Positions 35,501-46,560 of a DNA stretch of 64,000 nt are shown piece by piece (within the stretch, counting starts at the first letter, position 1; the number at the start of each line of letters is the position of its first letter). Both the position numbers and the translations under genes were made by a program. Below the pieces are notes generated by a model that was not told the origin of the DNA, ran no database searches, and saw nothing but the letters and a program-made list of their open reading frames with translations. Source of the stretch: Numida meleagris (taxonomy: Eukaryota; Chordata; Aves; Galliformes; Numididae); the NCBI RefSeq assembly GCF_002078875.1, contig NC_034409.1, positions 68,485,763-68,549,762 of the forward strand. The letters run 5' to 3'.

Positions 35501-38500
35501 ATGCGTGCAGTTCGCAGTAAAGGTACCTTGAGTTTCTGTTATTTCTTTTTCTTCCCATGTCATTAAATATAATCAGAAAAGTTGGTTCTGGGGATATTTT
35601 TAAGACCACATTAAAAGAAGTGAAAATACACCTGAAATGCAAGAATGGTTTTCTGGTATTTTCCAGGCAGATAAGGAAGAAACTGCAGTCTATAAAAGGG
35701 AAACTATGTAACAAATATTTGAAAACACAGCAAGATACCTTTTTATAACTTGCCATATTTTAAGTATATCAAGGAGATTCAGATCAACAAAGCTGAAATA
35801 TTTTGGGAATTGTTCACTGAAAGATGGGCATTACTGATTAAATAGAGACATTCAGAGTGTGCCAGGTAAGAATTAGCATGGGGTAGAACAGGTCCAATTG
35901 TATTAAATTTCAATATTTACCGTGATCTCAGAAGCATCTCAGCATCTTCCCTGCCATTTTGCTCCTAACTGTCAAATAAGAAACAGAAGGAGCACAGATG
36001 CATTAAAAAGCAAGGCTGGAAATCTCTGCCTGCCTGTCTTCCTGGCTGGGGAGAGGTCCTTGTCTCAGAGTACAGGGCCTTGTGCAAGGTCAGGCAGTGA
36101 CAAATATGGGAAAGCGTTAGCAAGCTGTGGGAACAAGCATTCTCCCATGAAGAAAAATCCCATCTGAGCATCACAAGAGAGGTGCACGAGCTGAGCACCA
36201 TGTCCCACTTCAGTTTCCAAAACCATGCTTTGCTGATGCCAATAGCTGACCAAGAAAAGAAACACTTAGAATGCTTGTTCCAGATGGGAAGTTTCTAACG
36301 CCATTTATTTGGGCTGTTTTTCCTTATTATTGTAATTTTGAGGGCTCTTAGTGTTTTGCAGACACATAATAACCAGGAAAAAATACCAACACGAACAGTA
36401 CAAAATAACAGTGATTATTAACCAAGAAAGGTAGAAGGAAATCAAACACAAGGAACCTGGCATTCATCCTCCCTGAGAAATTAGGCCCTGGAGTGTCTTT
36501 TGTGCCTCTCTAAAGCTTCTCTTGTACTTACAGAAAGGAAGGGAGAAGAAGAACAACTGTTTCCTTGCTTTGATAGCCTTTGTGCTCTTATTCCCTCACC
36601 TCCACACCATCAGCAAGCATGATGACTTCCCAGAGAGCTGCCACACCGGGCTTTGCATTGCTTGTCCAGCAGCATTACACTGAACTTGGCACTCACGTAG
36701 GAAGGAGACATCCATCCCTGGTGGAGGGACAGTGTATTGGTCAGGGCATCTCAGAAGTCTCTGCCACCCTTGACAGCACCACTGACATGGGCAGTGAGGA
36801 GCATGGGCCATCTTCTTCGGGCAACCCAGGCCCTGCTGTTACACTGCTAGCCAGTGCCTCTGGAGCACTGCATGGCTGCTGAGCATCCTTCTGCAAGAAA
36901 ATCTTGGTCAGGAAGAATTCCAGGATGCCACATGTAGCTCAAGGCTCATGTGGGGAGAAGGATCATTTGGGTTGGTACTGGGTCCAATCTTGTTCAATGT
37001 CTTCAATTACAACCTGGATGAACGGATAGAGAGCACCCTAAGCAAGTTTGCTGACAATATGAAGCTGGGAGGAGTTCAGTGAGACCTGGACAGTTTGGAG
37101 AGTTGGGCGGAGAGGAACCTGATGAGATCCAACATGGGAAAGTGGACAGTCCTACACCTGGTGAGGGATAACTGCATGCATCTATACAGGTTAGGGGCTG
37201 ACCTGCTGGAAAGGGGCTCTGAGAAGGGCCTGGCTGACCTGGTGGACAACAGGTTGGCCATGAGGCAGCAGTGTGCCCTTGTGGCCAAGAAGGCCAATGG
37301 TATCCTGGGGAGCACTGAAAAGAGCATGGCCAGTAGGCTGAGGGAGGTGATCCTTCCCCTCTTCTCTGCCCTGGTGAGGCAGAGAAGTACTGTCTCCAGG
37401 TTTGGTCTCCCCAGTTCAAGAAAGACGGGGAGCCTCTAGAGAGTCAGTAGAGAGACACAAAGATGATGAGGGGCCTGGAGCATCTCCCCTACGAGTAAAA
37501 GCCAGGGACAGTTCAGCCTGGAGAAGAAAACGTTGAGGGAGGGATCTTATCAATGCTTATAAATATCTAAAGAGTGAGAGTCAAGTGGATGAGGCCAGGC
37601 TCTTTTCAGTGGTGCCCAGAAACAGGACAAGGGGCAATGGGCACAAACTGGAACATAAGAAGTTCCATCTGAACATGAGGAAAAGCTTCTTTACTGTGAA
37701 GGTGACGGAGCACTGGAACAGGCTGCCTAGAGAGGCTGTGGAGTCTCCTTCTCTGGAGATATTCAGAACCAGCCTGGATGCTTTCCTGTGCAACCTTCTG
37801 CAGGGAACCTGCTTTAGGAGAGGGGATTGGAGTAGATGATCTCCAGATTTTCCTTCCAACCCTTACGATTCTGTGATCACGCACCTGCAGCCCTGGGTGA
37901 TTTTAGCCCATCCCCTGGGTCACCCTGCTCAAGGTGGTTTGAGCCTAAGCCTCCACAGCCTCCAGAGGAGTTCCCCAGATCCATGTCTGCAAAACCTGCT
38001 GGTTTCATCTCTGATAAGCATGAAAAATCTTTTCCATGAGCAATTCAATCCATCTTAGATGCTTTATTTTATTTTCAGATTGGAGCAAAACTATCACCAG
38101 TAAATATGGCTGAAACATTTCTCCCTTGTATGAGGAACCCAAGGGACAATGAGCTGCTATGCTCTGACCTCATTGCATGCTGTTTCTTCCCGCTTCCTTT
38201 TTTTCCTTCTACTTAAACAGCAATCACTGGGCCTATCTCTATGAGGCCACAAAAAGTGTTTTTCCTGCTCCTGAGCAGAGCTCACTGCGCAGTTGTGTTT
38301 GCAATGTTGAGGCTGCCTCCAGCTCTGGCATGTGATTAATCTGCTGATGGGATCCAGTATTTTCTGTCTTGTGCTCTCTAACAGGCAGTATTTGCATTTG
38401 CCTCACCTTTGATATTTGAAAATGTGTTCATTTTCAGCGGCTTGCAAAGAGATTCCTCTGCAAACATCTTGCGAGAATAATACACTGTTTGGAAATTGCC

Positions 38501-40857
38501 CTAGATCTCCACACATCTGTGTTCACCTCTGAGAACTGCTATAAGAGCTGCTGGTGTATTCTATGCATATTGAAGTCTCTCTGAGATTTCCTTCCCTTTA
38601 GACACAAAACAGGCTCACAGTACCTGCAGGATACTTATGGTTTTGGATTTCACACCAGTTTGTGCTCATCTTAGAAGTTGGCAGCTTAATGAAATACCTG
38701 CCAGGGGAGAAGCAGGCTCAGCACATGGTCTCGGCTTAACATCTCATTTATTAGGGAGGCCTGATTCTGTCCCCTACTGGCCTGCATCCAGGGACATCCA
38801 GCCTGTCCCCTGGGGTGACAGCTGCATCACAGAACAACTCTCATCCCTCAGAGAAGGGAAACGTTCATCAATGTTTGTTCATTTTCCATTTCCCCCACTT
38901 TTTAAAGCAATGCTGTAAGCCCACAAAGTCTCCCTTAGCAGGACTCCACCAGCCAGCAGTGCTCTCCTTTCTGTGTGCTTCATATGCAGAGGTGTCCCCG
39001 TTTCCCAGCTTCACCCTTCCCATGCACCCTTATCTTGAAAGCTGAGGGGCTAAAGGATTTGCATTGAAGAAGAGCCACCCTCATTTTGAAGCTGTCCTTG
39101 GTTTAGGCTGCAGGGGAAGTCATTAATAGTAGAAACGAAGATCTTGCTGTAAGAATTCAGTTATGTGGGGGAGAAAAAGCACAAAGAGCTTGAAGACCAG
39201 CATTAGGAGTAACTACTTTTCTTTTTTTTTTCAAGCTGACAGCCAAATAGCAAGATTGATTCACACTGCAGATTTAAGACAAATACACCAGAAGTGTGAA
39301 TTTTATCAAGGCATACATACTTGGAGTTTCAAGGTCATAAAAAAATGCTTTATATTGATAGTTTGCTTGTGGTATTGGGGTTAAGAGATAGGAAGAGAAG
39401 CTGCTGTTTTAAATAACATATTCCCAACCACACCATGTGTCTGACAGATAAGATGCCAAGAAAAATAAATGTTTTTACAGTGCTGAACAGAACCAAAATG
39501 GTATTTTGGCTAAACACAGCACATGATTTTAATGCACATTCACACATATTTTGTGTGAACAGCACAGCAATTGCCAGTTCCAACCATCAGCAGGGAGGAA
39601 AATCCATATGCTTGGGTACCCAAAGGTCTCAGGTGTAGCGCCGATCAGCAACGGCTCCAGATGGCTCCTGGGGCTGGGCTCTGCATGGATGCCCATGGTG
39701 AAGGCTACCCCTACGTCAAAGCTGCCGCAGCTGTAAGGAGAAGGAGGGTGACCCTTGCCGTTCTCATGCCACACCAGGGGCAGCACTGGCACAGGTTCTT
39801 GCTGCATTTTGACACCTTTGAAAGGCTTCTCCTTCACGCTGATGTGGAAGTTTTCTAAGAGGGTTCGGCACGACATGTGCTTCCTCATGGGGATGTGTCG
39901 GGACCAGACAGCAGAAAGGCTGGCTGCCTTTGCGAGGCTGTAAGTAGCAGATCTGACACATCACTGCCCAATTTGCAAGTGTAAATCAGGTTTTTTGGGC
40001 ATGCAAAGCATGAAAAAGACAGGAGTGACACATGAGCGAATTCTCAGAACCACCTAGCTCCCAGCACAGCCTAGGTTAATATGTCAGCCCAAGCCTCAGT
40101 TTCCTTAGCTCTGCTTCAGGACAACTGCACTAACTTATCTCAGCTGATGATTCTAAGTCTAGCCAATGCAGGGACAGCAGGGGAAGATGCTCCTTCCCTC
40201 ACTATAGAGTTGGAATACATTTTGGTGCTCTTATTGAGTCTCAGAATTGTAGGGCAATGCTCATATAAAACATGCAAAGCAAAATTGTTAGCTCCTGAGA
40301 TGACTTCCTGAACTTCGTATCAGCAGGGAGCTGTATCTGCTTTGCAACGTTAGAAGTCCATGGTGTCTGGACAGTACACTGAATGCATGCACTTCCTGTG
40401 AAATACACGTTCATGTATCTCTTCTGTGCTCCTCATTCTCTGTCTAGCTGGAAAAAGAGTGAGCTTGTTTTATTTTTTTCCTTTCTTTCAGCTGATGTAT
40501 TTTCTGCTGAGTGCCCTGGCTCTGGTTCTCTGTGTCGTGGCAGTGGCTTTTGCTGCCCACCATTACCTACAGATGACAAAATTTACTTGTGATATTGTCC
40601 TCGAGTCCTGCCACTGCAAACTGGACACCGCAGACCCCCTCAGCAGGACCTTCGTCTACCAGGATGCCACTGACTGCAGCAGTGTCACCACGATGCTCAG
40701 CCTCTACCTGCTCCTGCAGATGGTGCTCAACCTGATCGCAGCTCTGGTGTGTCTGCTGGCGTGCTTCGTTATGTGGAAACACAGATACCAGGTCTTTTAT
40801 GTGGGTGCTCGGTTCTACCCTTTAACTGCTACTGAGTGCCAGCAACAGAAAGTGTAG
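23220..40857 (+). CDS. SSPN: SSPN, sarcospan (complete coding region, 3 exons)
   Basis: Join 23220-23513, 35436-35522, 40492-40857: 248 codons plus TAG; human sarcospan is 243 residues. Sarcospan is a tetraspanin-like four-pass protein of the sarcolemma that sits with the sarcoglycans in the dystrophin-glycoprotein complex and stabilises laminin binding. Visible parts: a basic cytoplasmic N-tail with six consecutive lysines (31-36); the CCWCRFP motif (52-58); TM1 about 57-79; TM2 about 95-113; a short loop; TM3 about 129-149; a large extracellular loop about 150-196 with Cys160, 167, 169 and 189; TM4 about 197-221; and a C-tail with [12 protein letters not shown] (221-232). Motifs RDTP.WAGII, SRTFVY.D.TDC and [20 protein letters not shown] are as in mammalian sarcospan. 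All splice sites are canonical and phase 0. The start ATG has A at -3 and G at +4. Isolated in its own gene; BHLHE41 lies 22.9 kb upstream, divergently oriented. Confidence 0.96.
24168..24290 (+). mobile_element. CR1 LINE 3' tail fragment
   Basis: TTCATGGAGCCAGGAGTTGGACTTGGTGATCCTTATGAGTCCCTCCAACTTGAGATATTTTATGATTCCATGATT is a CR1 3' terminus of the 'GTGTGGAGCCAGGAGTTGGACT' subtype, the same subtype as the copy ending near 49250. It is followed by a degenerate octamer tail (GATTCATGATTCTA units) to 24290. Confidence 0.85.
25725..25780. repeat. Fossil amniote palindromic repeat scrap
   Basis: CATTCCTAGTGTTACTCCAATGGAATTACACCAGTGCTGGATCTGACCC resembles one arm of an old MITE-like repeat with paired GTTACTCC / TTACACCAGTG blocks. 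A related arm is at 54895-54965. Recognised by resemblance only; no family name is assigned. Confidence 0.4.
26615..26775 (+). mobile_element. MIR/CORE-SINE-like element, ancient
   Basis: TTGCCACTGACTTGG..CTGAGCAAGTTACTTAACCTTGCC..GGCTTTGTTATTTCCCCTGAAAAGTGGGGTTAATAATGGCCACCTGTC follows the MIR core order (GACCTTGGGCAAGTCACTTAACC, then the CTCAGTTTCC and AAATGGGG.TAATAAT blocks). It then runs into a CTTTGAGATTCTTGGATGAAAAGTG tail as in the copy at 15052-15180. It is diverged and has no direct repeats that I can define. Confidence 0.65.
28261..28680. promoter_or_regulatory. SSPN: Candidate intronic enhancer (SSPN intron 1)
   Basis: An AT-balanced, repeat-free stretch with several well-formed motifs: TCF/LEF ATCAAAG (28304-28310), homeodomain CAATTAG (28363-28369), forkhead TGTTTAT (28523-28529), and an estrogen-related-receptor site TTAAGGTCA on the minus strand (28576-28584). 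ERR sites are common in muscle genes. That this block acts on SSPN is inference; conservation and chromatin data would be needed. Confidence 0.3.
32785..32905. promoter_or_regulatory. SSPN: Homeodomain-site cluster in SSPN intron 1
   Basis: Contains the palindromic paired-class P3 site TAATTGAATTA (32831-32841), AGATTAATATT next to it, and a bicoid/Pitx-type GATTAATCC (32881-32889). Several homeodomain sites within 60 bases suggest a developmental enhancer; this is inferred from sequence only. Confidence 0.35.
35436..35522 (+). CDS. SSPN: SSPN coding exon 2
   Basis: 29 codons (residues 99-127), acceptor CCCTTGCAG, donor AAG|GTACCT. It encodes the rest of TM2 and the short loop with SYQPDEKTC, equivalent to SYQVDERTC in human. 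Both junctions are phase 0. Confidence 0.95.
36960..37880 (+). mobile_element. CR1 LINE, truncated, RT 3' part plus 3' UTR
   Basis: A 5'-truncated CR1 lying within SSPN intron 2 in sense orientation. It starts inside the reverse transcriptase (VLGP.LFN block) and continues through the LSKFAD box, the [12 protein letters not shown] block and the 3' UTR (GGAACAGGCTGCCTAGAGAGG..CCTTCCAACCC). It ends with a single short ATTCTGTGAT tail. The catalytic FADD box reads FADN (37047-37058), and frameshifts and stops break the frame, so it is dead. Confidence 0.92.
39529..39888 (-). other. Unexplained 119-codon ORF in SSPN intron 2
   Basis: An uninterrupted minus-strand frame, open back to about 39963, in an otherwise stop-rich intron. 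It has no family resemblance that I can name and no hydrophobic segment or motif. The plus strand is also open over most of this GC-rich patch (39571-39858), which favours low stop density over coding. It could be an old retrocopy piece. Confidence 0.15.
40492..40857 (+). CDS. SSPN: SSPN coding exon 3
   Basis: 121 codons plus TAG (residues 128-248). It encodes TM3, the cysteine-bearing large extracellular loop, TM4 and the cytoplasmic C-tail. The C-tail ends [11 protein letters not shown], close to the mammalian LTASE..QQKI ending. The acceptor is TTTCTTTCAG. No disabling change is seen. Confidence 0.96.
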   Translation: MMYFLLSALALVLCVVAVAFAAHHYLQMTKFTCDIVLESCHCKLDTADPLSRTFVYQDATDCSSVTTMLSLYLLLQMVLNLIAALVCLLACFVMWKHRYQVFYVGARFYPLTATECQQQKV

Positions 40858-42467
40858 GGTTTGCGCTGGCAGGGCCTCTAGCCAGGGAATGGAAAATGTC
40901 AGCATTCTGCCATCATAGACACCACACATGGATCAATGTTTGTAAGGTTTTCGACAAGGAAAAACATTCACATTTTTAATGAATATATTTTTCAATCATT
41001 TTGTACGTCAACTCTTGCAAAAAGTCCCTGGTGAGACTATATAGAGGTCACCTAACATTCTAAAGATGCAACTGTAGTAATACTCACCAAAGAGCATCTT
41101 CAGTAGCCATAAACAAAATGAGAGCTTAAAAAGTCATTGGGAACTCATCTGCAGGGCTACAGCTGTTTAGACATGGGGTCTGTTTCCCTCACTGGTAGAT
41201 ATTCATTCTTGCCTTCAGAGAAGATATACCGATTTCTACCACAAGAAGATCTGGTCCAAACTGTTTTATTATAATTATACTGATAATGCTTAAGGAAGAT
41301 ATTGTATTTTGGATGCACCAATGGGAATTTACTGCACGGAAAAGGAACAAAAGAGGTCAAGACCTCTTCAAATGCAGGCTGAGATGAGCAGCAGAAGTGA
41401 CTATGTTGATGACTACCATATAAAAGACGTTTCAGAGTGACTGGTGATGGCAGTTACCCAACCCAATTATGAACAAACACCAGTTTCAGGGGGTTTGCTG
41501 ATGGTGATGGGGTGGGCCATGCCTCAGACCCAAGATGTTTTACAAATGAGCGCTCAGCGCTTTGCGAGAAAAAATCAATTTAAAGAACCTTGAACTGAGC
41601 TCCTAGGATAGAGGTCCCTAAATCACTAGTCACATTGAAAGCCTTGCTGTAATTGCATGCTCCTAAACCCAGTGTCAGGTCCGTTCCACCAATTATACTC
41701 TCTGTGCAACAGGCCAAGTACATTTTTGGTGTAACTCCTCTGAAGACAATCAGCCTTACACACCAGCTGTGGATTTGGGCCAACAGCCCTCAAAGATACA
41801 TCCCCGCAACAATCCATGTTTTTAAAGTGGGATAGAGGGAGGGAAGCAAGAAGAGACTGCCAGTCTACCAAAGACATCAATTGTACATAATAAGGGCAAG
41901 AGAATAACAATTTCTTTAAAAGCAGCATAGAATAACAATCCGTGTTCAGTGCTCTTTCACCCTAAATGCATGACTCTGAAAGTGCTTTACACATTATTAG
42001 CCTTCTACCAGGACGAGTATGCTGGCTTGTCCCTCCACCTGCTCAGTGTGTGCTCTCTGAAGACAGGAGCAGCTCTGGTCAGCAGCCCTGGGCACTGCTG
42101 CCCAATATCGACACCAGGGCAACGCAGCTGGCGCTCACACTCCGTCATTGTTCAGGATTTCCTGATCCCTGCCAGAGCCAGGGTGTCTCTGAGGTGGAGT
42201 GGAACAACCACGTGCCAGAAGAACCACGCCATTATCATTATAAGCAAGGAGGAAGCAAGCAGAATTTCTACAAGGCTTTAAACAAGCAAAAACTTTCTGT
42301 TTCTGCTAAAAAAAAAATAGCCACCAGTGAGTCAAAAAGCTGGGTTGGCAAAAAGCTTGTTGTATAAGCAGCTCTAATCCTATCCAAAAAGTGCCTTCCA
42401 TGCAGCGACCACGCAGTGAGCACACACCACCCCAGGCTAGACCAGCATGCTGCCAGCTTCAGAGAAT

Positions 42468-42530
42468 CACAGTGTGGGTCGGTCTCCTGAGGTCCACCTA
42501 GAGCAAAGTGCTCATGTTTCTCTCACAGAG
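42468..42530 (-). mobile_element. Possible CR1 tail scrap
   Basis: AGAATCACAGTGTGGGTCGGTCTCCTGAGGTCCACCTAGAGCAAAGTGCTC loosely resembles the reverse complement of a CR1 terminus (AATCACAGAATGG..GGTTGG..GACCTC..GATCATCTAGTCCAA). Diverged; alternative explanations are open. Confidence 0.35.
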
Positions 42531-43277
42531 AGAGCTTCTAGCACAGACATACCATCAGTCACCAAGGTGCTCTCTGCGAGCTGTGAAGTTGGGACCTTTT
42601 GAAAATGAAAGTTTCAAGACCAGCTCCCAAAAAGCCATTTTTTTTGTACCAAAAACCAAGCGACAGCAGCAAGTGTGGTGGTAAAGGGATATTTGCGAGG
42701 ACTCCTGCTGGTTGTCCACACATCACCACCTATACAAAGTCCCAGACTGGACTCTCAGGCATACTCAGAGCCAGCATATAGTGGCCCAGTGAGGTGAGAC
42801 CTGGTGTGGCAGTGGAGGAAACAGCACATCTCCTCTGACTTCGTTGGAGCGTTCTGCAATTAGCGCTGGTGGACCAGAACCTATATGAGACCGATAAGTA
42901 GGTTTGGGGGCTTCCTCCTGCCCTTGCCATCAGGCTCTGCATCCCAATGGCTGATGAAGCCAGAGGAAGGCTCTGCCGGCAGAGCCCCTTCCTAAATGGC
43001 CTAGGTACCTGCCTGGGATATCTTCCAAGGCAGCCCTGGGGGATTTTGAGATGCCAGCTGTGGGATTGGTGGGGAGGGATACAGGTGACGGGAAAGGAAG
43101 ACAGCCTGCTCTGCTTAGGAAGCCACTTTCACAACAATGTTTTAATCACAGCGCACTCCCTGCTTTGAGCCACCACTGCCAAATTTGGCTCACTCTCCAG
43201 CGCATCACAGTGTAACACTTCACTTTAGAAGAAAACAATATTCACTGTATATTCTATGGGTATTCTAATGCTTTATG

Positions 43278-43283
43278 AATAAA
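43278..43283 (+). terminator. SSPN: Candidate SSPN polyadenylation signal AATAAA
   Basis: First canonical hexamer found by eye downstream of the SSPN stop codon, in the context TTATGAATAAATATGG. GT-rich downstream sequence is weak, so usage is uncertain. Confidence 0.35.
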
Positions 43284-43726
43284 TATGGAGCATTTTGATC
43301 TAGCAAAGAATTACTTCCGTATTTCCTCTTTATATAGCTCAAGAGCATAGAATCAAAACAGAGAGGAGAGACCACGAAACAGACACAGTAGCATTTGGAA
43401 CCATTTTTCTCCCGGATATAGTTTTACAATACTTTGATCAGGAATTTTGGAAAGCATTAATTAGAGGATTAGCACTTAGCACAGCACATGGAGACAGCTC
43501 CCAGCCTTTCTTGGTGTTGGGGAAACCTGTATGGACCGTGCCAGGAGGCACACTGGGATTTGCAGGCACGGAGAGGACAGGGGTGTTGAAGAAAAAGACT
43601 TTTAAAAAATTATTGTTCCTGGAAGTGTTTTCTCTTGGTGAATTACATAGGATGGGGCAGGAGCAGACCACTCTGATGCGCAGAAATCGTGAGGGGCCCT
43701 ATGTAATTTGCTCTCAAAACCCAGGT

Positions 43727-43866
43727 GTGATTCTCATTTGCACCCTGGCCACTTTATGCTGTTTTCACAGCGTAAAGGGGTTGTAAAGATGGCATCGATC
43801 ATTTTTACACCTACTTTATGGCCATTTCACACAGCTAAAAGGGCCCTTTGTGTAAATGAGAACTCA
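43727..43866. repeat. Palindromic MITE-like fossil
   Basis: The left arm TGATTCTCATTTGCACCCTGGCCACTTTATGCTGTTTTCACAGCGTAAAG (from 43727) is an imperfect inverted copy of the right arm CTTTATGGCCATTTCACACAGCTAAAAGGGCCCTTTGTGTAAATGAGAACTC (to 43865). The outer TTCTCATTT.CAC and the CTTTATGCTGT-like blocks match. The two arms flank a short AT-rich centre. It resembles an old amniote nonautonomous DNA element; the family was not assigned. Confidence 0.55.
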
Positions 43867-44284
43867 AGCCCTACAGGACTTAATGGAGAGGAGGTCTTTT
43901 CTATAAACGGTGCGAGACCCTCTGATAGGGTCTATTAATGGGGTATAACTCTCCGTTGAATTTTATAGCTCAGCTTAGGGAGCATCAGTCTCGATTAAAT
44001 TCAGTTCCGCAGAACTTTTCCAGAGGCTGTAAGCCCCGCTGACACCACCCTCCTGCCCAGCACACGCACACCCGCTGCTGCGGCACACATCGCTGCCGCG
44101 TGCGAAAGGAGAAGCAGTGGCAGCTGCCCTGCTCCAGCTCTGAGGCTCTTGGTGCAGTGCTATGCAAATACCAGAGTGACAAGAACAGCAACGAAAAGGG
44201 AACCGAGACGCAGCGCCGAGCTGACATGGCGCACCGGCGGCCCAAGCGGGTGCCACGGTGGCAGGGGCGCGGAGGGCTGCACTC

Positions 44285-44306
44285 TTCCTCCTCCTCCTCC
44301 TCCTCT
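44285..44306. repeat. (TCC)n microsatellite
   Basis: About seven TCC units in a GC-rich patch. It accounts for the poly-Ser, poly-Pro and poly-Glu runs in the overlapping spurious ORFs. A separate run of 18 T lies at 44486-44503. Confidence 0.9.
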
Positions 44307-45759
44307 CGCTGGCCCCGCACAAAGGGGAAGCGCGGCTCTCAGCCACCTCCCGCCGTGCCTTCACGTGGTCCCCATCTGCGCAGGGCCAGCCCTGCGTGGG
44401 CACTTCTTGGAGCCCTGCCTGAAAGCCAGCACTGAGAGGCTGGAAACCGTCAGCAGCTCGCAGGACAATATTTTTTTTCTTTCCCTTTTTTTTTTTTTTT
44501 TTTGCTTGCACTGCCAGCCAGTGTGATGCTTCCTCTGGGGCCTTTCGAAACAGAAAACACGCCGCTAGCGTGTGAGAGGAGCCGCAGCTCACGTCCTCTA
44601 TATTTAGAAAGCCAGGATGTCATACCTCCCCTTGAAATTTTCATAGTCCCCTGCACCCCACCCACCCACACACGTACTCATGCTTGTGTCTGGAAATGTT
44701 TGTCGATATTAGCACGGGTGTTGGCTTAGGGGGATTCAAGGGAGGTGCAGAGCAACAACAGCGGTGCAGCTCTGAGTGCGGGGCCTCCTTAAGGATGAGG
44801 GCCGTGGGCCTGGCCCGGCTCCTGGGGCACGGAGCTGGGAGTTGTGGCATGGTCCAGTTTGAGGGTCTCGGCCTGTGTCACAGCTCCTGAGGCAGCCCTG
44901 GTTTTGGGGCCCATGGAAGCCCCCCCTGAGGTGTTATATCAGGTAGCACTGAGCATGCAGCTGGCTGCTTCTCCCCGCCTCCGTCTGTTGCAACTGCACG
45001 CATCCACAAGCCAGCCACTGCGGCAGCTGGAGCAAGGCCTCACAGAAGGTGAATTCAGGGGCTGTTTGCCCACAAAGCTAAACTAATAGCAATTTATTTA
45101 TCTATTTATTGCTTTTTGCTACCTGCTGCCTCCTGCCATCTCTAATCTGTAGTGTTTATCCTCAGACTGGTTCTGTAACTGAGCATTATAAAGCATGTTT
45201 GTATCTGCAAAGGTTAGGGCACATTTTTATTCTTTTTTTCCTGCTCAATTTCCATGCCTTTGTCTAAGGAAACAGTCAGAAGACTCATCTAAACTTCAGG
45301 CTTGGTGAGAGGGGGGACTTTTTTCTTTTTTTTCCAAATAGTTGTGGGCAATGCATATTTCACCTGTTACCATACCTCTTGTCCTCCACAAAGCCAGCTC
45401 TGCATTACAGCGTAGCTCTTGAGGCGTGCTCACAGCAGCTGTCAGCAGGCACAGGAGGGAGCAAGATCCATCCCCAACTGCTCATCTCTCCACAAACCAG
45501 CCCTGTCTGGTGGCGTGGCTGCTCACCGGGGCTCGAGTGCTCCTGCTGCCAGCTGCAGGGCTGCACCTCGCACTCTGCAAACAAGCTGAGGCCAAGCCAG
45601 GAAGGCAGTCTGCAGCAGATGATTTGAGCACATACTCATCCTGCAGTCAGATGCACTACAACTGGCAAGCATTGGGCTGACCTCAAGTGACTGGAGATGC
45701 ACAGTGACACTGGTTGAGGCAGCCCTCAGTACAAAGAACTTTGATTGTCCTGAAATGAT

Positions 45760-46560
45760 GTATTTCGCAGAAATGCAGAATGGTTTGGTTTGGAAGAGAC
45801 CTCAAATCCAATCTACTTCCAACTCCCTACCATGGGTAGTGCTGCCACCCACCAGATCAGGCTGCCCAGGGCCCCATCCAACCTGGTCTTGAACACCTCC
45901 AGGCATGCGGCATCCACAGCTTCCCTGGGTAGTCTGTGCCAATGCCTCACCACCCACTAAGTGTAGAATTTCTTCTTCAAACTTAATCTAGAACTCCCCT
46001 CTTTTAGTTTAAAACCATTCCCCCTTGTCCCTACACTATGTTCTACCCTACAGTCTCTGATAGGAGTCCCTTTTCATCTTTCCTGTAGGCCCCCTTTAAG
46101 TATTGGAAGAATGCTACAATGCATCTTCAGAGCCTTATCTTCTCCAGGCTGATCAAGCTCAGTTCCCTCAGCCTTTCTTTGTATGAGAGATGCTCCAGCC
46201 CTCTGTGCATCCTTGTGGCCTCCTCTGGACCTGCTCCAACATCTCCACATCTTGTGCTGGAGGCACAAGACTTGGATGCAATACTGCAGATGGGGCCTCA
46301 CGAGGTCAGAGTAGAGGGGGATAATCACCACCCTTACCCTGCTGGCCACCCCTCTCTTGATGCAGCCCAGGATACAGTTGGTCTTCTGGACCAGTGCACA
46401 CTGCTGGCTCGTGTGGACTTTTTCATTCACCACAACCCCCAAGCCCTTCTCCTTACCAATGCTCTCAGTTCATTCTCTGCCCAGCCTGTCTTCATGTTTG
46501 GGACTGCCTTTACCCAGGTGCACCTTACACTTGATCTTGTTGAACTTCATTTGAGCAAGG
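45760..46560 (-). mobile_element. CR1 LINE, truncated, RT 3' part plus 3' UTR
   Basis: Reverse complement of a CR1: 3' end at 45760 (AGAATGGTTTGGTTTGGAAGAGACCTCAAATCC), then the CCAGGCATGCGGCATCCACAGC and GCCAATGCCTCACCACCC blocks, then the ORF2 end with [20 protein letters not shown] and IIPLYSDLVRPHLQYC, stopping near 46560 in the LNEVKC-type block. Frameshifts break the frame. It lacks the octamer tail. Confidence 0.93.

Larger units (their letters stand above)
35523..40491 (+). other. SSPN: SSPN intron 2 (5.0 kb)
   Basis: GTACCT donor and a long pyrimidine tract ending TTTCTTTCAG. It contains a 0.9 kb CR1 (36960-37880), a possible MIR-like trace near 40095-40180, and an unexplained 119-codon minus-strand ORF (39888-39529). 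No further exon was recognised. Confidence 0.9.
40858..43300 (+). other. SSPN: Probable SSPN 3' UTR
   Basis: Unique sequence follows the stop codon without a recognised gene. I see no canonical AATAAA until 43278, which would give a 3' UTR of about 2.4 kb, in keeping with the long 3' UTR of mammalian SSPN. A weaker AATATA sits at 40982. A possible CR1 scrap (42468-42530) lies inside. The extent is inferred. Confidence 0.4.
43301..45759. other. Intergenic region downstream of SSPN
   Basis: About 2.5 kb, containing a palindromic fossil element (43727-43866), a GC-rich patch at 44000-44450 with a (TCC)n run, and T-rich tracts. Several 100-200-codon frames over 43975-44671 overlap on both strands in biased sequence and are not credible genes. 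Confidence 0.5.

Noticed and set aside
44100..44671. Overlapping Ser/Pro/Lys-rich ORFs downstream of SSPN
   Set aside because: Driven by the (TCC)n and poly(T) tracts; opposite strands and several frames are open together.
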